From assembly GCA_038277395.1 (NCBI GenBank), contig CM076196.1, positions 80,222,286 to 80,286,285 of the forward strand: 64,000 nt of DNA. The letters are read 5' to 3'. Under the pieces are notes generated by a model. The model searched no databases. It was not told the DNA's origin and was given only the letters and a program-made list of their open reading frames with translations. The stretch's first letter is position 1. Every line of letters starts with the position of its first letter. Shown piece after piece: positions 11,820 to 23,300 of the stretch. The position numbers were made by a program, and so were the translations under genes. Source of the DNA: Dryocosmus kuriphilus (Eukaryota > Arthropoda > Insecta > Hymenoptera > Cynipidae).

Positions 11820-13105
11820 CAGGGTGAGTCATTTTAATTTAACCAGTCAATTATTTCGTTAACCATAAGGGTAGGAGAAAAATGTTTAGGACAAAAATTT
11901 TAGGTTACAGAGGGGGCCAACTGACGGTGATCTTGCCCTTGACCTTGAGGTCAAGGATCAATGTCATTTGAAGGTCATCTTTCGTTTTTTGAATAGAAAC
12001 CCCTATTTTTTACCTCAGATTCTGAAAGAGCGAGAAATTCTACGTTGAGATATGTGCCCATGTTTAGAGGTAAAATTGACGCGTATAGGTCAAAATTCCT
12101 GCTAAAGGAGTCAGCATTGAGGTGGGAGAACCTGGGCCGGGGGTCGTTTTGTGAAAATAAATCTTTACAACATTTGTTAACCATAAGGGTAGGAGAAAAA
12201 TGTTTAGGCCAAAAATTGTAGGTTACAGAGGGGGCCAACTGATGGTGACCTTGCCCTTGCCCTTGACCTTGAGGTCAAGGATCAATGTCATTTGAAGGTC
12301 ATCTTTCGTTTTTTGAATAATTATTAACAATACAAGAAATGTTGATACATTTATTACTATCAATGTCAATAGAACTGTATTTAAAAAATACATTGGTCTG
12401 ATACACTCTTAAAGAAATAAATAAAGGTTAATTTTAAGGTCTATACAAATTGACTAGGGTGTTTACCATTTAAAAGACATAGTTAACCCCAAGAAGATTT
12501 TCAAATTTGTCTATTATTCACTATTTCACCATTTATTTCTAGAACCTTGGATTTGACCTTCACCCATACGTTCAAGGTCATTAGAAGCTCACAAGTTCTG
12601 AAGCAGTTGATTCTTACCAGAATTACTCTTAAAAATTCTGTATTCTTTTGAATTATGAATAAGACGTAAAATTAACCTTGAAATGACCTTGAACGTATGG
12701 GTGAAGGTCAAATCCAAGGTCATAACAATGTAACCTCCAACAAACCGAACAAATGTTGTAAAGGTTTATTTTCACAAAACGACCCCCGGCCCAGGTTCTC
12801 CCACCTCAATGCTGACTCTTTTAGCAGGAATTTTGACCCATACGCGTCACTTTTACCTTTAAACATGGGCACATATCTCAACGTAAAATTTCTCGCTCTT
12901 TCAGAATCTGAAGTAAAAAATAGGGGTTTCTATTCAAAAAACGAAAGATGACCTTCAAATGACATTGATCCTTGACCTCAAGGTCAAGGGCAAGGCCACC
13001 ATCAGTTGACCCCCTTTGTAACCTACAATTTTTGTCCTAAACATTTTTCTCCTACCCTTATGGTTAACGAAATAATTGACTGGTTAAATTAAAATGACTC
13101 ACCCT
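11820..13105. mobile_element. non-autonomous Tc1/mariner-type element with long inverted repeats
   Basis: The left end CAGGGTGAGTCATTTTAATT (11820) is mirrored by a right end finishing GACTCACCCT (13105). TA lies on both sides (11818-11819 and 13106-13107), the target duplication of the Tc1/mariner superfamily. The arms match over roughly 355 bp (11820-12176 and 12750-13105). The left arm is followed by a second direct copy of its outer part at 12177-12320. Two further inverted segments (about 12551-12577 and 12680-12707) lie inside. There is no transposase; the two 87- and 84-residue open frames are one sequence read in the two arms. TGACCTTGA/TCAAGGTCA motifs are frequent. Confidence 0.85.
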
Positions 13106-13440
13106 TATACGGATGGGGATCGCCATACTAAATGGGAGTGTATTTATCAGATTTCGAGCTGCATTCACACCCGCACTATGAATATCTGCATATATGTATA
13201 ATATATTATTATCGTGAAGACGTAGTACATGTTTTCTATACAGGGTGGCACAAAAGTATGGAAACCCATGAAGAACTCATCAGGAATTAATTTTTTTTTA
13301 AATATTAAATACATAAGTTCTAGGATTTTTCCCTGGCTATTCAATGACGACCTCGGTTTGACCTTGACCATGACCTTGAAGGTCATATCAAGGTCAAATT
13401 CAATTTTTTTAAACGGGAAACCCCATTTTTTATGCGGATT

Positions 13441-13985
13441 TGGAAAGAGCAGGAAATTTTACGTTCAAGTATTACCCTGGCCATGTCCTTGATCATGAAC
13501 TTCAAGGAAATTTCAAGGTCAAGCTTGTGTCTTCAAGTGGGAATCCCTTTCAATTTTTTAAATGGGAAGCCCCATTTTTTATTGCAGGTTTGGAAGGAGC
13601 AGGAAATGTTACGATTAAGTATGACCTTGACCATGTCCTTGATCATGACCTTCAAGGTCATTCCAAGGTCAAACTTGTTTTTTCAAGTGGGAACCCCTAT
13701 TTCTCATTGTGGATGTGGAAAGAGCACGAAATTTTATCTTCAAGTTTAACCTGGACCATGACTTTCAAGGTCATTCCAAGATCACACTTGTTTTTTCAAA
13801 TAGGAACCCCGATTTTTTATTATCTATATTATTATATTATATATATTATATATATTATTATTATATTATATATTTATATTATTTGGAAAGAACAGGAAAT
13901 TTTATCTTCAAGTGTGACTTTATCCATCATCATGCTCTTGGCCTTGAACCAGGCTTTCAAGGTCATTTTAAAAGGATTTTTTCAA
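13441..13985. repeat. iterated TGACCTTGA/TCAAGGTCA units, left arm
   Basis: Copies of a unit beginning GGAAAGAGCAGGAAATTTTA start near 13441, 13590, 13718 and 13884. Each holds one or more TGACCTTGA or TCAAGGTCA motifs (for example 13388-13396, 13622-13630 and 13652-13660). Inverted counterparts occupy about 15690-15935 and 16770-16945 in the right arm. Open frames of 105-184 residues here are by-products. Confidence 0.8.
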
Positions 13986-14545
13986 GAATTTTGAAAAATT
14001 ACAGCCACTGTAGGGTACCTCCTAGCGATCCCAGTCAGATTTTGAACTATTCTTATTAGACCCAGTTTTACACCAAATTTGGCGTAAATTGGCTGATTTT
14101 TTGAAAATCTTGTCCGCCATCTTGGATTAATAATTTTCAAAAACTGATTTCAGATTCGTAATAAGTGATCCCAAGAACCTCCGCATACCATATTTGGCGT
14201 AAATTGGTCGATTTTTTGAAAATCATGTCGGCCAAACAACCGTGTAACGTACACTAAAGTATGCCTTTTGAGGATAATTGAAAAACAGATACTTTTACTA
14301 CTGTGGCCTCTCCAACATTCTTTCTCAGGATAGATATTGGAGTTTATTTTTTTTTGTGCGGTTGCTGCTTTTCAATACTTCTTTTTAGGATAATCGAAAA
14401 ACAGTTACTTTCGCTGCTTTAGCACCTCTAACAGTCCTTTTCAGGATAGTTGGTGGAGTTCTTTTTTTGGGCGGCGCAATTGCTGTTTCTTAATATTTCT
14501 TTCTGGGAGTCTTTGAAATCTGTTATTTTATTCGTTTCTTTCACC

Positions 14546-15456
14546 ATGGCTTCTCTAACAGAACAAGAGAGAGTTTATTTATTAATGATGAGAGGTTGGG
14601 GTGATAGATGTAGGTCATATGACGAAGTAGTGCAGTTATTTAATGAAACGTTTCGAGAAGGCTTAACAGACATTAGCAAATCCACTGTCTCTAAAACTAT
14701 CAGGAAGTTTGAAGAAAGTGGAAGGGCCAAATACTGAAACCTCAGAAGAGCGGAAAATGGAAGTGTCCCAGTCAAAAGACACCTTCATCAAGAAATAAAT
14801 GAAGATTATTTTGAACGGCGAGTTGAATTTTGTGAAAACATGATGGAAAGAATTTTTCAGAATCCTAATTTTCAGTCACTCATCGTTTTTTCAGACGAAT
14901 CAACATTTGAACTTAACGATGAAGTCATTCGCCACAATTGCAGTTATTGGAGCAATGAAAATCCTCATTGGCTACGAGAACATCACACGCAATACCCGCA
15001 AAAATTGAAAGTTTGGGCAGGGATTTTTAGGGATCAAATAGTTGGACCCTTTTTCATTCACGGAAATTTAGATGGACCAAGATATCTAGAAATAATGCAG
15101 GAGCAAATAGTTTCAGCGTTTCAGGAAATAGCTGGTGATGATTTAATGAGGTTTGGTACCAGCATGATGGTGCACTTGCTCATTTTCAGGTGATTGTGAG
15201 AAAGTACCTAGATTTAGTATTAACTATAACTAGTCGTTGGATAGATCGCAGAGGAACTATTGAGTGTCCAGTCAGGTCCCCTGATCTGACTCCACTTGAT
15301 TTTTTCCTTTGAGTCTACATAAAAAATAAAGTGTACGTCACTAAGTCACGAGATTTAGAAGATCTAAGACAAAAAATAGTTAGTGCTTGCGCTGATATTA
15401 GACCTGATATGATAAGGAGGGCTATAGAAAAATTTTATTTCCATCTAGGAATCTGA
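14546..15456 (+). pseudogene. Tc1/mariner-superfamily DDE transposase, dead copy
   Basis: The reading starts at ATG 14546 with a helix-turn-helix-type N terminus (MASLTEQERVYLLMMRGW, then STVSKTIRKFEESG) and stops at about 14735. The catalytic part resumes near 14777 (RRVEFCENMMERI), which implies loss of roughly 80 residues between the domains. The first catalytic Asp is in IVFSDESTFELN, followed by KVWAGI and VGPFFIHGNLDG. A frameshift near 15160 precedes QHDGALAHFQ (second Asp), then RSPDLTPLDFF (third Asp). The next codon, normally Trp in this family, is a stop. The domain is the DDE_3 type of insect Tc1/mariner relatives. It lies centrally between the inverted arms, so it is the element's own transposase, no longer functional. 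Confidence 0.85.
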
Positions 15457-15934
15457 CAGGATTCTGATGGAGAAATTTTGAACACAGGTTGTAAGCCTTT
15501 CCTTAACTGGATGGGCCATCTCCTTGCCTTAACTGGTCGGGATCGTTAGCCTTGCCTTAACTGACTGGGGTCGCTCGGAGGTACCATACAGTGGCTGTAA
15601 TTGTTCAATTTCTGGAAAAAATCTTTTTAAAATGAACCTGAAAGCCTGGTTCAAGACCAAGAGTATGATTATAGATAAAGTCACACTTGAAGGTAAAATT
15701 TCCTGCTCTTTTCAAATCCGCAATAAAAAATGGGGTTTCCCATTTGAAAAAACAAATGTGACCTTGGAATGACCTTGAAGGTCATGGTCAAGGTTAAACG
15801 TGAAGATAACATTTCATGCTCTTTTCACATCCACAATGAAAATAGGGGTGCCCATTTGAAAAAACAAGTGCGACCTTGGAATGACCTTGAAGGTCATGCT
15901 CAAGGTCCTATTTGAACGTAAAAGAGCCTCGGCA

Positions 15935-16765
15935 AAAAATGCCCGTTTTTCGTACCTTGAATTTTGAAACATTTTTAATGCCAAATGGTTACATATGATG
16001 ACCCAATAATCTCTGCAAAATTTCAAGATGAGCATATGCCCCCTTTTATAAATACAGGGGGTCAAAGGGGGCCATGTCCAAAAAAAGAACATGCACACAT
16101 CCCTTATCTTTGTTGATCGGGTTGTCGATTACATCTGGCCTTTGTTGGTTGGATTATTACATCTCACCTTTGATGGTTGGATTATTACATCTTGTCTTTG
16201 CAAGCTGGATTTGGCATTACATCTAGCCTTTTACTCGATATATTGGATCCGCCATTTTGAATTTTTGAAAACTGATACCAGATTCGTAATCAGCGACCCT
16301 GAAAACCCCTGAGCAATGCATTTTCCAAAGTAAATTGGATCGATTTTTAAAATTGTCGTCCGCCATATTGGATCCGCCATATTTAATTTTAAAAAACGGA
16401 CCTTGTATTCGTAATCAGCGACCCCAAAAACCTCCGAGTAACGATTTTCAAGCGAATTGAATCAATTTTTAAAAAAGTGGTCCGCCATATTGGATCCGCC
16501 ATTTTGAATTTTTGAAAACGGACTTTAAATTAGTAATCAGCAGACGAAAACCTTAAAGGAACCATTTTGTCTGATTTTTTAAAACATTATTATTTGATTA
16601 TTTTGCATGTTCTTTTTTTGGACATGGCCCCCTTTGACCCCCTGTATTTCTAAAAGGGGGCATATGCTCATCTTGAAATTTTCAGGGATTATTGGGTCAT
16701 CATATGTAACCATTTGGCATTAAAAATGTTTCAAAATTCGAGGTACGAAAAACGGGCGTTCCCAT
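15935..16765. mobile_element. nested inverted-repeat element in the right arm
   Basis: Inverted arms of about 160 bp (about 15935-16095 and 16604-16765) carry CCCGTTTTTCGTACC at the left edge and GGTACGAAAAACGGGC at the right. Between them, a unit containing CCGCCATATTGGATCCGCC and GATTCGTAATCAGCGACCC is repeated about three times. The same unit appears diverged at 14100-14235. It interrupts the arm repeats of the host element and has no coding capacity. Confidence 0.7.
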
Positions 16766-17063
16766 TTGAAAAAACAAGTTTGATCTTGGAATGAACTTAA
16801 AGTTCATGGTCAAGGACATGGTCAAGGTCATACTTGAACGTAAAATTTCCTGCTCTTTCCAAATCCGCAATTAAAAATATGGCTTCCCATTTAAATATTG
16901 AATTTGACCTTGATATGACCTTCAAGGTCATGTTCAAGGTCAAAAAGAGGTCACCATTAAATAGTCAGGGGAAAATCCTAAAAATTTTTTAATTAACATT
17001 TTCCAAAAAAAATCATTCCTGATGAGTTATTCAGGGGTTTCCATACTTTTGTGCCACTCTGTA

Positions 17064-17933
17064 TATAACAACAAATTTTAGTACATAAAGTGTACGATAT
17101 ACAAATATTTCGTTTGAGAAGAAAAACCTACTGAAAAAATCTAAATATATTTATATGAACACGCAACTTTTATAAAAGGAATACAGCAGAGGAAGTAAAC
17201 GATTTATATATTATTCATGTTGTCATATTTAAAACAAAAATTCATGTGCATTTTAAGATCCTTGTAAATGCCGATACAGTATAATTTCTTATTATTTAAA
17301 TGATTTAATTGAATCTGAAAATAATACAAAATACTATTTAAAAGGTATTCAGTACCACTTTTAATAAAACTGATGTCATTTACTATCTTATGTCATAGGG
17401 AAAAATATATATGAGTTTCAGGGAATCGCTTTTAATGAATCATTCTCGTAATAGAAGGCGGTGCAAGAGGATTGCTCGACAGTGTGATAGTCGATAATGG
17501 TCTTGTTCAGAGCTTGATTCAATTCAGGGGTTAATTACTATCGCTTTAACCTCCTGTCATATTGCTTTGTTCTTATGCAGAAAATTTCATTGAAAACCAA
17601 GCATCGATTGTCCTTTCATTAAAGTTTAGTTTGATGAAATTTGTCGAACTAAATTAGTTAATAATAATAATAATTCATTAATTAATTATATGTGAAGAAT
17701 TATACCATGTATCTTACGCCTTAAAAAGTGAAATATAATTGATAAAAAAATATTGATTGAATCGCAGAAATTAATTTGATATCCTGAATTATAATAAAAT
17801 TTTTTTGAAAAGTGATAAGAAGATAAGATTGCGATTTCATTTCCCGTGATTTTGAGAACTAGTTTTGTAAAGATGAATCGACGATGCTGTTGATAGATAG
17901 AAGTTTTCCGGTTAACATTTTGCTTTCTCGCAG
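17064..17933. other. no gene recognised
   Basis: AT-rich sequence. A pyrimidine-rich acceptor-like tract lies at its end (17910-17933) and leads into the candidate exon that follows. Confidence 0.4.
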
Positions 17934-18149
17934 GATTTCTCTCCAGATAAATTGACGAAACTCGATCCCGGAAGCGAACCAATCGCGTATCGCGGAATGT
18001 TGGAGATTGATATTTTTGCAAAGGGTCCCCCTGTCGCCTCGAAACTTGCTTGCTACCGAACGTTCGCCGTGTGCAATGAGCTGTGCAAGCTGCGGAGAAA
18101 ATGCATGAAACTATTTCGCAAACAACGTATGACGACGATACTAAGCTAA
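17934..18149 (+). CDS. candidate 3'-terminal exon, unidentified
   Basis: A strong acceptor (TTTTGCTTTCTCGCAG) ends at 17933. From there 71 codons are open to TAA at 18147-18149, beginning DFSPDKLTKLDPG. The block is GC-richer than its AT-rich flanks, as expected for an exon. The peptide has several Cys and a basic stretch (CKLRRKCMKLFRKQR) but matches no family I know. It is on the same strand as, and about 1 kb upstream of, the Bruno-type exon, and is not part of a known RRM. It could be an alternative terminal exon or chance; a long open frame also exists on the opposite strand. Confidence 0.25.
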   Translation, partial: DFSPDKLTKLDPGSEPIAYRGMLEIDIFAKGPPVASKLACYRTFAVCNELCKLRRKCMKLFRKQRMTTILS

Positions 18150-18756
18150 AAGTCATTTTAAAAAGCTGTAAATATTGAACAAAAACATCGATAGATTCTT
18201 TAAATAAGACCTAATGTAGTTTCGTGCTCTACTTTAGATTTCTCAATTACTTTTCCATGTGTATTTACTTAAAAAGTTTAGATCCTTTGATTAAATAGTA
18301 CTTTTTCGATGTAAATATACTTCAGGACTGTTTGACTTTCATATAAGAAAAAAATGCAGCTCTTTTGTGTTTCATAAAATTGCAAAAAGGAAATGAGTAG
18401 ACTATGCAAAGTTTCAAATTAACGGAATTAAAAATTCAATAATTCCAACTCGGAAGCGTTCAGAATTATAATTTTGGAGATATTATTTTAATTCTGGTGC
18501 TTATAATAAATAATTTTGTGTTAGACGGATAATAATGCAGTTAATAGTAAAATGGTGCCAATGATAAAAGTAATAACAAACTTGTAACGTTTTTCACTTT
18601 TAATTATAGACTTGTAAGCTCTTACAATTGTAACAGCTTTTTCTAATGGATGTTTGTCACGACATACTACTTCCATGCATTTTTTCCTATTAAAATTTGT
18701 TGTTCTGTTTAACTAACTTAAAAATGCCATGACAAAAAAAATTGCAAATTTACAGT

Positions 18757-18801
18757 TTATATAATTATAGTAATTTATATAATTATAGTAATTTATATAA
18801 A
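18757..18801. repeat. short AT-rich tandem repeat
   Basis: A roughly 20-bp unit (ATAATTATAGTAATTTATAT) is repeated about twice. Confidence 0.7.
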
Positions 18802-19135
18802 TGAGGGTAATTTCAAAACTTGTTTATACAGGAGTCACAAGTAAATGATCAATTCTTTAATAATACTATATGTTTTATTGTGGATTAATTAATTTTTTTT
18901 AAAATTAAATCCTTTAACTTTGTAGAGTAAATTTCGTCGTCAATAAACAGGTAACAATTCATACGATGAATGTCAAAATACTAGGAAAACGAGAAATGGG
19001 AGTGAGGAACTCATTTTTGCTGATCTTAATTGTGAAAGTTTGAATAATTAGCGGTTGTAATTTTCGGACTAATGAATAATATGTAGTTAAGTAACAATGC
19101 AGTCGTTAACGAAGTCGTATACTCGTATGTTTCAG

Positions 19136-19218
19136 GGTGCGCGTTTTTGACCTACTACAGCCGTGACAGTGCAATCAGCGCCCAGAACGCTCTTCATGAG
19201 AAGCGGACTTTACCAGGG
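19136..19218 (+). CDS. Bruno-3 / CELF3-6 type RNA-binding protein, internal RRM1 exon
   Basis: A TTTCAG acceptor ends at 19135 and a GTAAGT donor starts at 19219. The 83-nt exon completes a split Gly codon and reads CAFLTYYSRDSAISAQNA, then LHEKRTLPG. This is the RNP1-containing half of the first RRM in CELF/Bruno proteins. The form GCAFLTY...ALHE..TLPG distinguishes the CELF3-6/Bruno-3 branch from CELF1-2, which reads GCCFVTF...ALHN. In vertebrate CELF genes the matching exon also has this length and ends before the Met that starts MNRPIQVKPAD. The protein binds GU-rich RNA and regulates splicing and translation. Neither the preceding nor the following exon was found in the window, so the flanking introns are long: at least 44 kb downstream if the gene is intact. 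Confidence 0.85.
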
Positions 19219-20387
19219 GTAAGTTTCTCATTGTTATCGCAACTCACATGAGTCAGAAAACTTTTTGCTGATTATAGTTTTAGTTGTGGAATATTGCCAC
19301 AACGAGTGTTTGATGTCTTTAGTAAAATGTTACCAAAATCGTATTATGTTCTGACATATGTGAAAAATTCAAATTGACTCATAATTATTTAACTATGATT
19401 CGAAAAAGCCTAAGATTATATTATAAACATCCGCAATTTACATGAAATTAAAAAAATTATCTGAAGGGTCCTTTAAATTGAAACGCTGGACACTTGAAGT
19501 TGGTAAAAGTGAGTTTGAATTTCGAAGCATGTAAATTTAAAAACTTTCAAATTAAACCCTTTGCAATTTGAATTTGAAAGCTTTTAATTTCAAAGCGGTT
19601 AGAGTTTGCTGATTTTAAAGCTAAAAGCATCGAATATAAACTCATTGAAAACTGAAAGCGTTTGAAGTTGCGTGTATTCAATTGAGAAACTCTTAATGAT
19701 AAAACGTTTTAAGTCTATATGTGATTGATTTTAAAAGCTTCGAATTATCGATTCTCAATATAGCATATATTCATGAATAACTTTCTAAATTACTTTCAGT
19801 AAATTATTACGTCTCAACACAAAACTGAATTTAATTAAGACCGAATCCATTTCAAATCAGACAGGATGATGCCCTCGAAGCCCTTAAATCTCTTCCTGAA
19901 AAAATATTTTATTTTTCAGAGAAAATTAAGCAACACGTATTTTTCGAAATTTTTTGCGAAATAATTTTTTCTACGAAGTTAACAGCATTTGAAGTTTGAA
20001 GTGTGTTTTCAAAAAACGCAATTTTTTTCATTAAACGCGTATACTTTTTGACCGAGTTGATAGATTTTAAGATTTCTTACAGATTCTGACGATTGTCGCC
20101 CACCTTCGAAATTCGGCGGAAAATTTTAAAAAGGTTAAAAATTAATTCTGGATCAACTGTTATTAGCGCATGTCCGTGTGCGATTGAATTGCTGTGAGTG
20201 TATATCTGTGTGAATCAAGTAGAGGGAATAAAAATAGGATGAGGCCATTGTTATTGTGAGTTACTTCCGGTGATAAGAACATTGACGTCTGCTATCTCAT
20301 AGTTTTCTTATCTTAACATAAGCAATGGGTATCAAATTACATAAAATTCTGAAAAATTGCATAAACAATAGTATCAGGTTACATGGA
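19219..20387. other. intron sequence with a dispersed repeat
   Basis: This follows the Bruno-type exon directly. About 19905-20125 holds a diverged repeat (including a GACGATTGTCGCCCACCTTCG segment), related in inverted orientation to sequence at about 32260-32450. Nothing else is recognisable. Confidence 0.45.
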
Positions 20388-23300
20388 AGTCTTGAGAGAT
20401 GACGTCATATTGCATATTTTCATGCAAGTTCAAACAGGATATACCCCCACTCGCCAGAAATTTAACGTAAACGATGGTATCAAGTTACAAAGAATTCTGA
20501 TAGATGACGCAATATTGCATATTTTCATGCAAGTCTAATCAAGTTTCCCATCTCTGTTAAATATAAATATACATATCATATTATACCTTTGTGATAAAAA
20601 TAAGAAAAAATCATAAGAAATTAGACAAAAATTTTAAAGGCCGGTTCTAAATACAGATTTCTGCTACCGTCCGTTACCTACATCAGCAGCTAAGGTGGTT
20701 TATGTTAATGCTAAGCTTATAAAATGATCTCGATAACATTATTAATTATAATGCGCAATTGCGAGAAACGAATTTGGCGTAAGCAACTTGCCCTCCCCCT
20801 CTCTCAGACAATCTATTTATCAATAAGAGCAAAGACGGTCCGACGAATGCACAACGTTTTATAAATATGACGTCAGCTTCCTGTCGGCAAAATATCAAAG
20901 GAAAAGCGCTAAGGAATTTCTTATTAAAAATATCAAAGAAACGAGGTTTAGCGAGTGACGCGTAATGATTGAATATTTAAACAATCCATTTTTTAACGAA
21001 ATTTGAGACCACCCAACATGTCATCTTACCTGCTCTTGGTGTCACAAACTTCCAAATCAGATTAATAGTATTATATTTATTGGTATTAATAAAAATATCA
21101 AAGAGATGATACCAGCGAGTGTCACATATTTATAGAATGTATAAACACTCCATTTATAGATAAGAGCAAAAACCGTCCAAAGTATGCCGTACGTTTTTCA
21201 TTGATATCATCATAAAGTTGTAATTCATATACGACCAGTAATACGTTTTGTTAAATTACTCAGAAAAAGTCAAATTATTAGACATTTTACTTTTTAGAGT
21301 AATTTAACAAAATGTAAGTCTAACGTTTGTGCGATAATCTTTGTCATAGCAAGTGTGCCACAAATATTGCAATATAATATGCTGTGAAAAATATAAGAGC
21401 GTTGAGTGGAAGGTGTGATGTATTAAATTATTTGAAGGTACATATATATTTTTCATGGCAATTTATAATAGATAGGCTAAAGAAGATTCTAGTAAAGCAT
21501 TTTATCAGTATCTCAAGCACATTTTGAATTTTGTAATGTTAATAAAATGATTCTAGGGGAAAAAGGGTTCGTGTCCATGTTAAATAAAGAAATCATCAGA
21601 AGAGCAATTGTACAGTTGAAAATATGCAGAAACAATTTAAAGTCTTTCCTTTCAAGGAAAACTAATCCTGTTTTCAAGATAAACTACGACAATGTAATTT
21701 TATTAAATAATTGTTGAAAATCCTGAAGTTAGATGAGTAAAATACAGGTACGAAATTTTTAAACAATTTATTTGCATATAAATTTTAAGTCTAACCAACG
21801 TTAGACTTACGTTTTGGACCAATTCTTTAAAAATATGATGTCAGCTTCTTTTTAGAAAATATCAAAGGGAAATCGGCAAAGGAATTAGTTAGCGAAAAAG
21901 CAAAAGAAATAAATTGAGATGAGTGAAGCATACTTATGGAATGTACAAAACTAGTTGATTCAAAGTTTCTTATTTGATTTACTGTAAATAATTCTGCTAT
22001 CCAATTTAGTGTATAAGCTTTCTCAAAAACATGTTTATATTTATTGAGGAGCTGCTAAAAATACTAAAAATATTATTTAATAATTTCGCAGTCCCACCTA
22101 TTTCAGTAATGATTGCAATTATTTCAAATGTTTTACAAATATCTCAAGCACATTTTGAAAGTTTGTAACGTTAATAACATGATTCTTGGGAAAAGAGGGT
22201 TCATGTCCATGCTAAATAAAAAATTAATTAGAAGAGTAATTGTACTGTTCAAAATATGTAGAAATAATTTAAAGTCCTTCCTACATATTTATTAGAGATA
22301 ACAAGTAAATGTGATTTTAACATTTTTCGTTGCGTTACATGATTTTTGACATTAAAATAAGTGTGTAATTTTTAACCAACTCCTGGTAATACACTTATCA
22401 AGATAAACTACTACAATACAATTTTATTAAATAATTGTTGAAAATCGTCTATTAGTAAAGATCAAAGGGATAACACTAAGAAATTAGTTAATGAAAAAGT
22501 AAAGAAATAACTAGAGATGAATGATGCATACATATGGAATATATAAACTTTTAATTTGTTGATAAAATCAAGACCGATCAACATAAGTCTTATGTTTTAC
22601 GAAATACTTTAAAAATATTACAACATATTCCTCAAATGCTATAACATAGTTTTAAAATGTTTAAATATTGTGTTTACCAATAAAAATTGAAGAGTGAATC
22701 GATAAGGAATAGGTTACTCAGAATCTTTGATACATTAAGAGAGAGACGGTCTAATGCAAATATAAACGTATGGTAACGTACATAAGAGTCATGCAATTTG
22801 GAGGCATGGAATCGAGTGTGAACTCTAGTAAAATAAACCTGAAGTTATAAACATTCAAGCTGACTACAATATACCATACTATACTATAATATATGGTGCA
22901 GTGGGTGAAAGAGTTATAAAATCTAAACATTTTAATCTGCACTTTGGTTTCTAGTGTGATCATGATTTGGGGTCAGTTGAACAAACTTGATTAAAGTAAT
23001 CATACTTCCCATTTTAACTCCAAACTCTACATTTATTGTATTGAAATAACTCAACCTTTACACCGATCAACGTTTTTAATGAAGCAGTTTCAATGAATGA
23101 AAGAGTTTATGGTTGGAACTATTGCAGAAGATTTGTGTGTTTAAAAAAGTGCAGTACACAGTGTGAAAAAAATATTGCAACGCACAAGACAAAATTATGA
23201 CAAAGCTAAAGAAAAATGTTTCCACAAATATGCTTTTCTCAAATCCTGTTTATAAATATTTAGTGAGGAGGAGCAGGACGTTATACTTAATTAAACACTC

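Larger units (their letters stand above)
13241..17061. mobile_element. Tc1/mariner-superfamily element (3.8 kb) with iterated arms
   Basis: The left end CAGGGTGGCACAAAAGTATG is mirrored by CATACTTTTGTGCCACTCTG at the right, with TA outside both ends (13239-13240 and 17062-17063). The inverted arms run from the termini inward to about 14045 and 15555, where matching blocks around GTACC...CAGTGGCTGTAA close them. The right arm is interrupted by a nested element (about 15935-16765). A decayed transposase lies between the arms. The arms consist of roughly 130-165-bp units rich in TGACCTTGA and its complement. Confidence 0.85.

Noticed and set aside
11975..12951. Pair of nearly identical 84-87-residue open frames
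   Set aside because: They are one sequence read in the two inverted arms of the 11820-13105 element, not a gene pair.
13440..13994. 184-residue plus-strand open frame and its overlapping partners
   Set aside because: Translated repeat units of a transposon arm; the same peptide motif repeats with each unit and AT runs.
17686..18156. 156-residue minus-strand open frame
   Set aside because: It overlaps the candidate plus-strand exon, which has a clear acceptor; the minus frame runs into AT-rich sequence with no splice signals.
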